Counted from the first letter of the stretch, positions 48,440 to 56,531 are shown. The stretch is DNA of 64,000 nt from RBG-16-66-20 sp036262835 (GCA_036262835.1 DATAID010000070.1:1-64000), one strand, 5' to 3'. Numbers and translations: made by a program. Notes: generated by a model not told the origin, from the letters alone.

Positions 48440-49015
48440 TTGAGGGTTCTGTTTTGCGCCGTTGTTTTTCTTTTCTCTTCAGAAAGTTTTTCTGCAGAAA
48501 AAGACAGCAAGGCAGAACCCTGCTTCACCTGCCACGGTAACTCCGGCACGTCGCAAACGGCGCTGACCCCGTCGCTCGGCGGCCAGCCGTCGTTCTTCGT
48601 CATCGCGCAGCTCTTTCTCTTTCGCGAGGCGCGCCGCAACAAGTCGGGCACGCCGATGGACGCGATGGCGAAGCCGCTCAAAGACGACGACCTGCGCTCG
48701 CTCGCCGCGCTCTTTTCGAAGCAGCCGCCGCCCCAGCCGCCGGCCCGGGGGCGCGACGAGGCGAAGTACGCGCGCGGCAAGGCGCTCCTCGCCAAGCGCA
48801 ATTGCGCCGTCTGCCATAACCCGGATTTTTCGGGACGCGACCAGATGCCGCGCCTCGCGGCCCAGCGCGAGGATTACCTCCTCAAGGCCATGCGCGACTA
48901 CCAGAAGGGCGAGCGCATCGGCTACGGCAGCGCCACCATGCCCGAGGAGCTCGCGGGTCTTGGCGACGCCGACCTTGTCGACATCGCGCACTACTTGGCC
49001 CACGGCGCGCGCTGA
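48440..49015 (+). CDS. Di-haem cytochrome c (c4-like)
   Basis: A 191-residue periplasmic cytochrome. The signal (RVLFCAVVFLFSSESFSAE) is encoded by unusually AT-rich codons. Two haem-attachment motifs, CFTCHG and CAVCHN, about 90 residues apart, define two domains as in cytochrome c4, with Met ligands likely in DAMAKPL and GSATMPEEL. The TTG start lies one base after the sorbosone-dehydrogenase-like stop. Likely role: accept electrons from that enzyme and pass them to oxidase. The 170-base gap that follows holds two hairpins and no gene. Confidence 0.92.
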   Translation: MRVLFCAVVFLFSSESFSAEKDSKAEPCFTCHGNSGTSQTALTPSLGGQPSFFVIAQLFLFREARRNKSGTPMDAMAKPLKDDDLRSLAALFSKQPPPQPPARGRDEAKYARGKALLAKRNCAVCHNPDFSGRDQMPRLAAQREDYLLKAMRDYQKGERIGYGSATMPEELAGLGDADLVDIAHYLAHGAR

Positions 49016-49038
49016 CCCTGTAGTGCCAAACACTTAAG

Positions 49039-49054
49039 GTCGCCCGGGGGCGAC
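49039..49054. other. Short hairpin downstream of the cytochrome gene
   Basis: GTCGCC and GGCGAC form a 6-bp stem with loop CGGG, 24 bases after the cytochrome stop. No T-run is present, so termination, if any, would be Rho-dependent. Confidence 0.35.
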
Positions 49055-49123
49055 GAACCGTCCTGCGCGCCACGCGATGGGCGCGCGCCGCTGTCTCGGC
49101 ATCTTTCTCTTTTGCAAGGAAGT

Positions 49124-49154
49124 CCTCGCCGCAGGCACGCATCCTGCGGAGAGG
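49124..49154 (+). promoter_or_regulatory. Leader hairpin upstream of the Ser-rich EF-hand gene
   Basis: CCTC-G-CCGCAGG and CCTGCGG-A-GAGG pair over 11 bp with a single G-A mismatch and a 7-base loop. It lies 31 bases before the start of the downstream EF-hand gene and could stabilise the message or pause transcription. No metabolite riboswitch class is recognised. Confidence 0.4.
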
Positions 49155-49185
49155 TCTGCGTTAGTCAACTTCCGGAGGAATTGAA

Positions 49186-49674
49186 ATGAAAGTCGTAATG
49201 AAAGCTGTCATCGCCTTCTCGACACTGGCGCTCGCCACCGCTGGCGCCTTCGCGCAGACCTCGACGGACAAGGACAAGACGCCCTCCACCTCGGGCTCGA
49301 GCTCCTCGTCTTCGAGCACTGGCGTGAACCCGAAGTCCGGCCCGAGCCCCAACCCCAAGCAGGCGGGTGGAACGCAAGGCCCGGCGACCTCGTCGCCGTC
49401 GGCGTCGTCCTCGTCGTCCGACACGTCCAACAGCTCGACCAGCAGCACCGCGGCCGCCCCGTCGGCCTCGAGCAGCTCGAGCGGCGGCGCGAGCGTGACG
49501 CTCAAGTCGCTTGATACGAACAAGGACGGCTCTGTGAGCAAGTCGGAAGCCGAGGCGGCGCCCGATGTCGCCAAGGAGTTCAGCAAGCTCGACAAGAACC
49601 ACGACGGCAAGCTCGACGAGACGGAGTTCTCGAAGCACAGCTCGTCTTCCTCGATGTCGTCCTCGAAGAAGTAA
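49186..49674 (+). CDS. EF-hand protein with long Ser/Thr linker
   Basis: A 162-residue exported protein. Signal (FSTLALATAGAFAQT) is followed by about 75 residues dominated by Ser, Thr, Pro, Gly and Ala (runs such as SSSSSDTSNSSTSST), then two EF-hand loops in SLDTNKDGSVSKSE and LDKNHDGKLDETE, and a final Ser-rich segment. The linker should be flexible and could reach across the periplasm or carry modification. An excellent CGGAGG ribosome site and a leader hairpin lie upstream. It resembles, but is not an obvious duplicate of, the other two EF-hand proteins in the window. Confidence 0.8.
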   Translation: MKVVMKAVIAFSTLALATAGAFAQTSTDKDKTPSTSGSSSSSSSTGVNPKSGPSPNPKQAGGTQGPATSSPSASSSSSDTSNSSTSSTAAAPSASSSSSGGASVTLKSLDTNKDGSVSKSEAEAAPDVAKEFSKLDKNHDGKLDETEFSKHSSSSSMSSSKK

Positions 49675-49713
49675 CGCAACCGCTAGAATCCGGGTGGTCC
49701 TCGGACCGCCCGG

Positions 49714-50118
49714 ATGCAGTACCCCATCCCAGAGCACGAAATCGAGATCACCGCGGTCCGCTCGGCGGGCGCCGGCGGCCAGAACGTCAACAAGGTCTCG
49801 AGCGCGATCCACCTGAGGTTCGACGTCGCGGCCTCCTCGCTTCCCGAGGCGGTCAAGGCCCGTCTGCTCGCGCGCAGCGACAGCCGCCTCACGAAAGACG
49901 GGGTGATCGTCATCAAGGCGCAGCAGCATCGCAGCCAGGACATGAACCGGGCCGAGGCCTTGCGCCGGCTCCACGAGATGGTGGGGGAGGCCGCGAGGGC
50001 GCCCAAGCCGAGGCGGGCGACCCGTCCCACGAAAGCGTCAAAGAAACGGCGGCTGGAGGCGAAACTCCGCCACGGGCGGATCAAGCAACTGCGGAAAGCC
50101 GTCCGGGAGGACGGCTAG
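49714..50118 (+). CDS. arfB: Alternative ribosome-rescue factor B (peptidyl-tRNA hydrolase YaeJ)
   Basis: Rescues ribosomes stalled at the 3' end of non-stop messages by hydrolysing peptidyl-tRNA. The 134-residue protein has the release-factor GGQ motif in SAGAGGQNVNKVSSAIHLRF near residue 22, and a long basic C-terminal tail (KASKKRRLEAKLRHGRIKQL) that enters the empty mRNA channel. Length matches E. coli ArfB (140). Upstream and downstream genes are unrelated. It may back up trans-translation. Confidence 0.95.
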   Translation: MQYPIPEHEIEITAVRSAGAGGQNVNKVSSAIHLRFDVAASSLPEAVKARLLARSDSRLTKDGVIVIKAQQHRSQDMNRAEALRRLHEMVGEAARAPKPRRATRPTKASKKRRLEAKLRHGRIKQLRKAVREDG

Positions 50119-50127
50119 GCCAACCCC

Positions 50128-50448
50128 TTAGAGGTCGTCCCGGCGGGACGGAATCGAGATTCCAGCCGGAATGTCCTCGCGCGGGGTCGAAGCCACGTGC
50201 GCGTCGACCGGCTGCGGCGGCGTCGAGCCCTTTTTGGGCCGGCCCGGGCGGTAGAACACCTGGAACGGCTTGAGCGGCGGCACCACGGGCGGCTTCTCGA
50301 GGTAGCGGCAGTCGGATTCGGTGGGCATGCTCGCCGTGGCGCCGATGCGACGGCCGCCGACGAAAACCGTGTAGCGAAGCATGTGCGCGGAGCCCGGGAT
50401 CGGACGGGCGACGATTTCGTACTTACCGATCATGAAGCGCTGGAGCAT
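50128..50448 (-). CDS. Small protein of unknown function
   Basis: A 106-residue cytosolic protein without a signal peptide. The N-terminal half (KYEIVARPIPGSAHMLRYTV, GGRRIGATASMPTESDCRYLE) has a beta-rich pattern; the rest is Pro-rich (KPPVVPPLKPFQVFYRPGR). Either the first ATG or the second, six residues on, may be used. I recognise no family. The gene stands between ArfB and a GST-like gene on the other side of a short AT-rich gap. Confidence 0.65.
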   Translation of the reverse strand: MLQRFMIGKYEIVARPIPGSAHMLRYTVFVGGRRIGATASMPTESDCRYLEKPPVVPPLKPFQVFYRPGRPKKGSTPPQPVDAHVASTPREDIPAGISIPSRRDDL

Positions 50449-50504
50449 AGAGGAGCATTATCTCACGAAAACATTCCCCAGAGCCCTGTTTTTCAATATT
50501 TATT

Positions 50505-51227
50505 TCACTTGAGGTCGAGCTCGGGGTAGTGCCGGAAAATGCCCTGCTGGTTGAAGGGCAGGCGCCGGTCCGAGGCAAGGTAGCGGGCGATTCCCGGGCG
50601 CTCGGCGACCCGGTCATGCAGGGCTGCCAGACGGGGATATTCCTTTTCCAGACCGCGCATTGCCCTCGGAAAGGCGTAGCGCATCCCCTGCACCATCTGG
50701 AAGAGGGAGAGGTCGGCGTAGCAGGCGCGGCGCCCGAGCAGGTAGCCTCCCCGGGGCAAAAGACCCTCGAAGTAATTCAGGTATTTGGGCGCCCGATTGG
50801 CCAGGAAGTCCGCCGCCCGGCGCTTCGATTCGGCCTTCTGTTCCTCGTAGTAAAGCCCCGATCCGATCGGATGGTGGACATCGTGCGCCTCGCCGAGCCA
50901 GTCGGCGATCGTCAGCTGCGCCTGATGCACTTGGAGGCGGCCAGCCTCGCTTGAAGGGGCAAGGCGCAGGCGCGGTCCGAGGTAAAGCAGGATGTTGGCC
51001 GTTTGCGCGATCAGCCGCCGGCCCGAGACGAGAAAAGGCGGCGCAAACGGGGGATTCTTCTTCTGCCCGAGCAGCCGCTCCATCTCGGCCATGCCGCCCG
51101 GGTGGCGCGCCACGTCTTCGTAAGGGGCGCCCGCATCCTCGAGCGCGAGCCGCACGAACTCGCCCCGGCCCTGGATGCCGGGCCAGTAATAAAGAAGGTA
51201 GCGGGCCCGCGTTTTTCCGAGGCTCAG
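50505..51227 (-). CDS. Glutathione S-transferase family protein
   Basis: A 240-residue protein with an N-terminal thioredoxin-like domain (LLYYWPGIQGRGEFVRLALE, then the cis-Pro region APPFLVSGRRLIAQTANIL) and an alpha-helical C-terminal domain (KYLNYFEGLLPRGGYLLGRR, ACYADLSLFQMVQGM). It may conjugate glutathione to electrophiles or act as a GSH-dependent isomerase. No ATG, GTG or TTG precedes the thioredoxin fold in this frame; the only candidate is a CTG that overlaps the stop of the EipA-like gene (CTGA), similar to the first gene pair of the window. Confidence 0.82.
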   Translation of the reverse strand: MSLGKTRARYLLYYWPGIQGRGEFVRLALEDAGAPYEDVARHPGGMAEMERLLGQKKNPPFAPPFLVSGRRLIAQTANILLYLGPRLRLAPSSEAGRLQVHQAQLTIADWLGEAHDVHHPIGSGLYYEEQKAESKRRAADFLANRAPKYLNYFEGLLPRGGYLLGRRACYADLSLFQMVQGMRYAFPRAMRGLEKEYPRLAALHDRVAERPGIARYLASDRRLPFNQQGIFRHYPELDLK

Positions 51228-51793
51228 AAGGGGTTGTAGGTCTTCTTCGGCGTGTAGTGCATGTAGCCGACGCTCGCCCCGGCGCGCAGGCCGACGCCGA
51301 GGCGGATCGGCGCGAGCACGATGCCGTTCCTCTGCTGGTAGTTCATGCCGACGCCGCCCACGAAGTAGAGGCTTCCGTCCACGCCGGGGAAGCGCTGGAA
51401 CATCGCGCTCGGCTTGGGCAGGTGATAGACGAGGATGAAGACCTTGGAGAGGTTCGCGCCCGCGTCGAAGCCGATCGAGGGGCCCGTCCACCACACGTGG
51501 CGCGAGCCCATGCTCTTGGTGACGAGCTCGCCGTCGCCGTAGCGCAGGCCGACGGTAAGCGCCGCGGCGCCCTCGTTGCCCTTGATGTAGCCGTTCGGCC
51601 GGCCGTGGTCGGCGAAGGCCTTCTCGATCACCTTGGCGAGGCCCTCGGTGTTCTTGCCGAAGAAGCCCTCGGCGTCCCGAAGGACCGAATCCTTGTCGTA
51701 GGTGCCGCTTTCGTTCTGCTTTTTATCTTCCGCGTAGCTGAACGAAAACAGGCCGAGCGCGAGAACGAAAATCAGCAGCAGGCGCGTTTTCAT
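51224..51793 (-). CDS. DUF1134/EipA-like envelope protein
   Basis: A 189-residue exported protein with signal peptide (KTRLLLIFVLALGLFSFSYA) and the DUF1134 pattern: YDKDSVLRDAEGFFGKNTEG, KVIEKAFADHGRPNGYIKGN, GPSIGFDAGANLSKVFILVY, RFPGVDGSLYFVGGVGMNYQ and APIRLGVGLRAGASVGYMHY. DUF1134 includes EipA, needed for envelope integrity in Brucella and Caulobacter, so this family is best known from Alphaproteobacteria. The role here is inferred. The stop overlaps the GST start. Confidence 0.88.
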   Translation of the reverse strand: MKTRLLLIFVLALGLFSFSYAEDKKQNESGTYDKDSVLRDAEGFFGKNTEGLAKVIEKAFADHGRPNGYIKGNEGAAALTVGLRYGDGELVTKSMGSRHVWWTGPSIGFDAGANLSKVFILVYHLPKPSAMFQRFPGVDGSLYFVGGVGMNYQQRNGIVLAPIRLGVGLRAGASVGYMHYTPKKTYNPF

Positions 51794-51808
51794 GGCGCCA
51801 CTTTACAC

Positions 51809-52165
51809 CTATCCCAGCCAGGCGAGGGCGGCGCCGACGTCGCGGAAATTCTTCACGTTGAGCCCGCGGTTCTCGGCCACCATGTCGATCATGTCGTTCG
51901 CCTCGAAGAAGCCGGGCGTGTGGTGAACGAGCGCGATGCGGTGCTCGGGCGTGAGGCCGAGCGAGGGCAGGCGCTCGACCAGCATGAACTGGCCGGTGCC
52001 GCTGAGCGGCACTTTCTGCGAGAGCTCGATCAGGATGCGCTTGAGGCCGAGGCGGCGGGCCTCGGTCATAATCGCCTCGCAGACCTGGAAGGGCGGGCGC
52101 GTCGTGTCGCGACCCCACACCTTGGCGTGCAGCAGGTCGGCCTTGGGCTCGAGAGTGAATTGCAT
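51809..52165 (-). CDS. STAS/SpoIIAA-like small protein, function unknown
   Basis: A 118-residue cytosolic protein with alternating helix and strand (CEAIMTEARRLGLKRILIEL, TGQFMLVERLPSLGLTPEHR, IALVHHTPGFFEANDMIDMV), a pattern seen in SpoIIAA-like/STAS folds that bind small molecules or anti-sigma partners. Assignment to that fold is moderate and no partner kinase is visible. A longer upstream reading frame is a shadow of the epoxide hydrolase and DMT genes. It is divergent from the epoxide hydrolase gene. Confidence 0.65.
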   Translation of the reverse strand: MQFTLEPKADLLHAKVWGRDTTRPPFQVCEAIMTEARRLGLKRILIELSQKVPLSGTGQFMLVERLPSLGLTPEHRIALVHHTPGFFEANDMIDMVAENRGLNVKNFRDVGAALAWLG

Positions 52166-52213
52166 GGGCAAAAAAACGCGCGATGCTAGCACGGATACTT
52201 TAGGGTTAAAACG

Positions 52214-53311
52214 ATGAAGCCCGAATCTTTTCGCCTCGCTGTGCCGGATTCCTCGCTCGCCGAGCTGCGCGAGCGTTTGAAACATGCGCGCTGGCCCGAC
52301 GAGCCGCCGCTCGAGCCGTGGTCGACCGGCACGAGCCTCGCGTACATGAAGGAGCTCGCCGCGTACTGGCGGGAGCGCTTCGACTGGCGCGCGTGGGAAG
52401 CGAGGCTGAACGCGTTCCCGCAGTACAAGGCGAAGGTTTCCGGCATCGATCTGCACTTCATCCACCTGCCGTCGAAGAAGAAGAACGCGCTGCCGTTGCT
52501 TTTGTCTCACGGCTGGCCGGGCTCGCTCTTCGAGTTCCACAAGCTCCTGCCGATGCTCGCCGAGGAGTTCACGGTGGTCGCGCCCTCGCTGCCGGGCTAC
52601 GGGCTCTCGTTCGCGCCCGGGCAGCGGCGCTTCGGCGCCGAGGACATGGCCGACTGCTTCGCCGAGCTGATGAGCCTGCTCGGCTACGAGCGCTTCGGCG
52701 CGCAGGGCGGCGACTGGGGTGCTTCGATCAGCTCGCTGCTCGCGGTGAGGCACGCGCAACGCCTCATGGGCATTCATTTGAATTTGCTGATGGTGCGGCG
52801 GGAGCCGAAACTCGTCGATGACCCGGTCTATCTGCAGCAGTTGAACCACTTCCTGAAAGAAGAGGCAGGCTACCAGGCCATTCAAGGGACGAAGCCTCAG
52901 ACGCTCGCGTACGGGCTTTCGGACTCGCCTGTCGGGCTCCTCGCCTGGATCGCCGAGAAGTTCCGCACCTGGAGCGATTGCGGCGGTGTGATCGAAAACG
53001 CGATCAGCCGCGACGAGCTGCTCGCCAACGTGTCGCTCTACTGGTTCACCGGCGCGATCGGCTCGTCCTTCTGGCCGTACTACGCGCGGCTGCACGGCGG
53101 CTGGCCGATTCCCGAGGGCTCGGTGAAGGTGCCGACCGGCTACGCCCAGTTCCCGAAGGAGATCCTCACGCCGCCGCGCGCGCTCGCCGCGAAGACCTAT
53201 ACCGACATCCGCCGCTGGAGCGTGATGCCCAAAGGCGGGCACTTCGCCGCCCTGGAGCAGCCTGAGGCGCTCGCCCGCGAAGTGAAGGCGTTCTTCAGCG
53301 AAATAGCGTAA
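52214..53311 (+). CDS. Epoxide hydrolase (alpha/beta hydrolase, EHN type)
   Basis: A 365-residue alpha/beta hydrolase that would open epoxides to diols. An N-terminal EHN domain (FRLAVPDSSLAELRERL, DFDWRAWEARLNAFPQYK) precedes the fold. The oxyanion HGWPGSLFEF, nucleophile Asp in GAQGGDWGASISSLL, and catalytic His in GGHFAALEQPE are present; the acidic member and lid Tyr lie in the DVAVVIENAISRDEL and YTDIRRW regions. It may detoxify environmental epoxides. The C-terminus overlaps the convergent DMT gene by 17 bases. Confidence 0.95.
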   Translation: MKPESFRLAVPDSSLAELRERLKHARWPDEPPLEPWSTGTSLAYMKELAAYWRERFDWRAWEARLNAFPQYKAKVSGIDLHFIHLPSKKKNALPLLLSHGWPGSLFEFHKLLPMLAEEFTVVAPSLPGYGLSFAPGQRRFGAEDMADCFAELMSLLGYERFGAQGGDWGASISSLLAVRHAQRLMGIHLNLLMVRREPKLVDDPVYLQQLNHFLKEEAGYQAIQGTKPQTLAYGLSDSPVGLLAWIAEKFRTWSDCGGVIENAISRDELLANVSLYWFTGAIGSSFWPYYARLHGGWPIPEGSVKVPTGYAQFPKEILTPPRALAAKTYTDIRRWSVMPKGGHFAALEQPEALAREVKAFFSEIA

Positions 53312-54191
53312 CCGCCGCGACGCCCGCGGCGAGCAGCGCCATGCCGGTGAGCTCGCGCCGCGACAGGCGCTCGCGAAAGAGCTTGAGCGAGACGAGGTAG
53401 CTGAAGACGAGCTCGACGAGGCCGAGCGTGCGCACGTGCGCGGCGGGCTGGAGCGCAAAGGCCGTGAACCACCCCGCCGAAGCGGCGGCGCCCATGAAGC
53501 CGGCGAGCACCGAGGGCCGCGAGAGTCTCGCCGCGCGCGCCACGGTCGGCGGACTCTTGAAGAGAAGAAAGCCGCCGAGCAGCACGGTCTGCATCGCCTG
53601 CGCAATGACGAGCGTGAAGGCGGCCGCGAGGAGGAAGCCCGCGCCGGAGAGCGCGAGCGCCGCGCCGCGGTAGCCGACCGAAGCGAGCGCGAAGCCCGCG
53701 CCCGAGGCGAGCCCGAGGAGGGCCGGCCCCGTTGCCCACCCGAGCTTGACGCCGCCCGGCGTGAGCATGAGCACGCCCGCGGTGCCCAGGGCGACCGCGA
53801 CGCCGAGCGGGATCGTGAGCGGATCGCCGAGGAACACGAACGCGAAGATGGCGACCTGCAGGACCTCGCTCTTGGAATAGGCGACCCCGAGCGCGAAGTT
53901 GCGCTCCTCCATGACCCGCAGCAGCAGCGCCGTGGCGACGATCTGGGTGACGGCGCCGAGAAGCACCCAGAGCAGGAACGGCGAATTGATTTCAGGAAGC
54001 TTTTCGTGGACGAACGCTTGAACCGCGAAAAGCCAGACGACGGCAAAAGGCAAGCCGTAGAGGAACCGGACCCAGGTCGCGCCCAGCGTCCCGAGCTCGG
54101 CCGTAAGGCTGCGCTGCGCGGCATTCCTCACGGTCTGGGCGAACGCCGCCCAGACGGTAATCGGGATCCACCACCAGTCGGCGGGGCTCAA
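53295..54191 (-). CDS. DMT superfamily transporter (EamA type)
   Basis: A 298-residue inner-membrane protein with ten predicted helices in two five-helix halves (PITVWAAFAQTVRNAAQRSL in the first, GALALSGAGFLLAAAFTLVI in the second) and the last helix ELTGMALLAAGVAAVTLFR. EamA domains export amino acids, purines or other metabolites; the substrate cannot be assigned. The TTG start is uncertain. Followed after 20 bases by the cupin gene start on the same strand. Confidence 0.85.
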   Translation of the reverse strand: MSPADWWWIPITVWAAFAQTVRNAAQRSLTAELGTLGATWVRFLYGLPFAVVWLFAVQAFVHEKLPEINSPFLLWVLLGAVTQIVATALLLRVMEERNFALGVAYSKSEVLQVAIFAFVFLGDPLTIPLGVAVALGTAGVLMLTPGGVKLGWATGPALLGLASGAGFALASVGYRGAALALSGAGFLLAAAFTLVIAQAMQTVLLGGFLLFKSPPTVARAARLSRPSVLAGFMGAAASAGWFTAFALQPAAHVRTLGLVELVFSYLVSLKLFRERLSRRELTGMALLAAGVAAVTLFR

Positions 54192-54210
54192 GGGGGGGTA
54201 GGCCCGGGCC

Positions 54211-54678
54211 TTACTTGCGGGGGGCCGGGTGGATGTTGTCCACCCAGTGCACTTCTTCGGGCTTCTCGACGACGGGGATGTCGAGGTTCACGACCACGGG
54301 CTCCTGGCCGCTGCGGCAGAGGACGCAGGAGAGCGGCTCGGTGTCGCTTGCGTTGATTTCCTGGTGGGGCACGTACGGCGGCACATAGATGAAGTCGCCC
54401 GGGCCGGCTTCGGCGACGAATTCGAGCTGCTCGCCCCAGCGCATGCGCGCCTTGCCGGAGACGACGTAGATCACGCTCTCGACCGGGCCGTGGTGGTGCG
54501 CGCCGGTTTTCGCCCTGGGATGGATGACCACGGTGCCCGCCCACAGCTTCTCGGCGCCGGCGCGTGCGCGCGTGATCGCCGCGGCGCGGTTCATGCCGGG
54601 CGTTTGCGGGGTGTTGATGTCGAGCTCGTTCGCATGGACGACGCGAACGCCCGAGAGCTTCCATTTCGAGTCGGCCAT
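54211..54678 (-). CDS. Cupin domain protein
   Basis: A 155-residue cytosolic protein with one cupin barrel. Motif 1 (GAHHHGPVESVIYVVSG) and motif 2 (GPGDFIYVPPYVPHQEIN) hold the His/Glu metal ligands; the last strand contains LSCVLCRSGQEP. Such small cupins act as dioxygenases, isomerases or regulators. The same-strand DMT gene begins 20 bases after its stop; the DUF2242 gene lies upstream. Confidence 0.9.
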   Translation of the reverse strand: MADSKWKLSGVRVVHANELDINTPQTPGMNRAAAITRARAGAEKLWAGTVVIHPRAKTGAHHHGPVESVIYVVSGKARMRWGEQLEFVAEAGPGDFIYVPPYVPHQEINASDTEPLSCVLCRSGQEPVVVNLDIPVVEKPEEVHWVDNIHPAPRK

Positions 54679-54710
54679 GGCGCTACCTCACCGGGCCGAA
54701 TTTACCTTAC

Positions 54711-55343
54711 TCAGCGCTGCGGGGGCGGAGCGGAGGAATGGCGCGGCATGCGGTCGTCATCGCGCCGCGCCTGCGCGGGCGGGACATCGTCCTGCCTTGC
54801 CTGCGGGGGCGGCGGCTGCCGGCCCTGCGCGATGTCCTCGTTGGCGAAGCGCTGCACGAGCGCGTAGAAGCCCTGGTAGAACTTGGGATCCTGGATGGTC
54901 TCGCGCGACTGCACCGAGAGCCGCTTCTCGGAGCCCGAGGGCAGGCTCAGCGTGAACACGCTGATGCCGGTCGTGGTCGAGTAGCCCACCTTCTGCAGCG
55001 TGCTGATCTCGCGCGAGGCGGTGGCGAACACGGTGCTCGTGCCGTCGCGGTTGTCCACGCAGGTCGCCTGCATGCGCTGCGTGATGTTGGTTTCTTCGTC
55101 CTTCTGCGTATCCTTGTAGCCGCTCATGACGAGCGAATCGGCGCTGCGCTCGAGCATGTAGCCCTGCGTGAGGAAGGCGCGCTTCACGGCCCAGCACACG
55201 TTCTCGCCGGGTCCCTTCACGCGCTGACTGTAAGGCGTGTCGGCGCGGAATTCCTCCTTCACGACCTTCTTGCCGCCGCAGCCGCCGAGGATGACAAGCG
55301 CGGGCAACGCAACGGCGAGCAACACCTTCGCATGTGTGGCCAT
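54711..55343 (-). CDS. DUF2242 lipoprotein
   Basis: A 210-residue lipoprotein. The lipobox ILGGCG follows a hydrophobic stretch. The domain (KEEFRADTPYSQRVKGPGEN, VKRAFLTQGYMLERSADSLV, GTSTVFATASREISTLQKVG, ETIQDPKFYQGFYALVQRFA) matches DUF2242, common in betaproteobacterial envelopes and of unknown function. After it the tail is Gln/Pro/Arg-rich (GRQPPPPQARQDDVPPAQAR). Start at the ATG nearest the signal peptide; 206 bases of intergenic DNA lie beyond it before the divergent gene, in which I find no further gene. Confidence 0.85.
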   Translation of the reverse strand: MATHAKVLLAVALPALVILGGCGGKKVVKEEFRADTPYSQRVKGPGENVCWAVKRAFLTQGYMLERSADSLVMSGYKDTQKDEETNITQRMQATCVDNRDGTSTVFATASREISTLQKVGYSTTTGISVFTLSLPSGSEKRLSVQSRETIQDPKFYQGFYALVQRFANEDIAQGRQPPPPQARQDDVPPAQARRDDDRMPRHSSAPPPQR

Positions 55344-55549
55344 GGGAGTTGGGGTCCGCCGCGGATGCAAAAGTTCCGGACCGGGTCCGGCGCGCTCATG
55401 CAGTGCAAACGACCCTTGGCGTCACACAATGCTCGATGGGGTCGCCCTCGAACGACGCGGCGCGGCCGGAAGCGTACGTAGGCGATTGATTTTCCTCGGT
55501 GGCATGTGCTTTGCGGCTTGGCAGGCGTTGTACCCACAAGGAGACTGAT

Positions 55550-56503
55550 ATGCAAAGGCAACGTCATACCTTGCTGTCACTCGCAGTATGCGCCGCGCTC
55601 GGCGGCGCGCTGCCTGCGGTCTACGCGCAGACGCAGGACCGCTCGTCCGACACGCGCTCCGACCAGAGCACGCAGGACAGGCAGTCCAACGCGCGGCCCG
55701 AGGCCCAACAGGGCACCGAGCGCGACCGGTTCCTCTGGGACCGGAACGAGTACCGCGACCGGCAGGACATCGCGTCGAACCGCCAGGACACGCGCCACGC
55801 CTCGTGGAGGAACGGCGATCACGACAACGGCTGGCATAACGGCTGGAGCGGGAATGACAACGGCTTGCACAACGGCTGGCGCGACCACGACCATGACAAA
55901 TGGCGCGATCACGACGGCTGGCGCAAGCACGGCGATTTCCGCGGCGACTTCCGCGATATCCGGAATAACGCCGAGATCCGGGGCGACTTCCGCGAGATCC
56001 GCGAGGACCGCGCCGAATTGCAGCGCGACCTCGCCGAGCGTGCGGCCAACCGCGACCAGCTGAAGGTCGCGCTCGGCACCAACGACCGTGACGGCATCGC
56101 CTGGGAGCGGGGCCAGATCCGCGAGAACAACCGCGAGATCCGGCAGGACCGCCGGGAGCTGCGGGGCGACTTCCGCGAGTTGCGCTCGGACTTCCGCGAC
56201 GTGCGGAACGACCGGCATGACTTCGATCGCCACGATGGCGACCATCGCTTCGGCGAGCACCACGGCGACCATCGCTTCGGCGACCGCGACCGCCATCGTG
56301 ACGTAAGGCACGTCGATTTCAGGCACGACTCGCACGATCGGCGCGACTTCGGTCACGACCGCGGCGAACGCCACGGGTTCGACCGCAACAGCCACGACCG
56401 GCGCGACTTCGGCCACGACCGGGGCCACAACGGCCGCAGCACGGAGTTCACCCACAAGGATGACACCCGCGTGAAAGCGGACGCGAAAGTGGCGTCGAAG
56501 TAG
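55550..56503 (+). CDS. Exported His/Asp/Arg-rich repetitive protein
   Basis: A 317-residue secreted protein. Signal (LLSLAVCAALGGALPAVYAQ) precedes a strongly polar mature part. Residues 40-120 carry NGW repeats (DNGWHNGWSGNDNGLHNGW). The middle holds a helical charged block (IRGDFREIREDRAELQRDLA; IRENNREIRQDRRELRGDF). The last third has His/Asp/Arg repeats, notably a 20-residue unit beginning HDRRDFGHDRG repeated after exactly 20 residues. No hydrophobic core is present. It may bind metal or phosphate, buffer the periplasm or act as a stress protein. I recognise no characterised family. Confidence 0.7.
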   Translation: MQRQRHTLLSLAVCAALGGALPAVYAQTQDRSSDTRSDQSTQDRQSNARPEAQQGTERDRFLWDRNEYRDRQDIASNRQDTRHASWRNGDHDNGWHNGWSGNDNGLHNGWRDHDHDKWRDHDGWRKHGDFRGDFRDIRNNAEIRGDFREIREDRAELQRDLAERAANRDQLKVALGTNDRDGIAWERGQIRENNREIRQDRRELRGDFRELRSDFRDVRNDRHDFDRHDGDHRFGEHHGDHRFGDRDRHRDVRHVDFRHDSHDRRDFGHDRGERHGFDRNSHDRRDFGHDRGHNGRSTEFTHKDDTRVKADAKVASK

Positions 56504-56531
56504 TCAAGTAGTCATTGGAAGGCGTTTTGGT

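Noticed and set aside
52166..54124. Upstream extension of the 118-residue STAS-like frame
   Set aside because: The added 650 codons are Arg/Ser-rich and lie opposite or out of frame to epoxide hydrolase and the DMT transporter.
55593..56455. Possible CRISPR-like spacing in the charged repeat gene
   Set aside because: Repeats are in-frame coding units of one protein with degenerate units; spacers are not unique and no cas genes are present.
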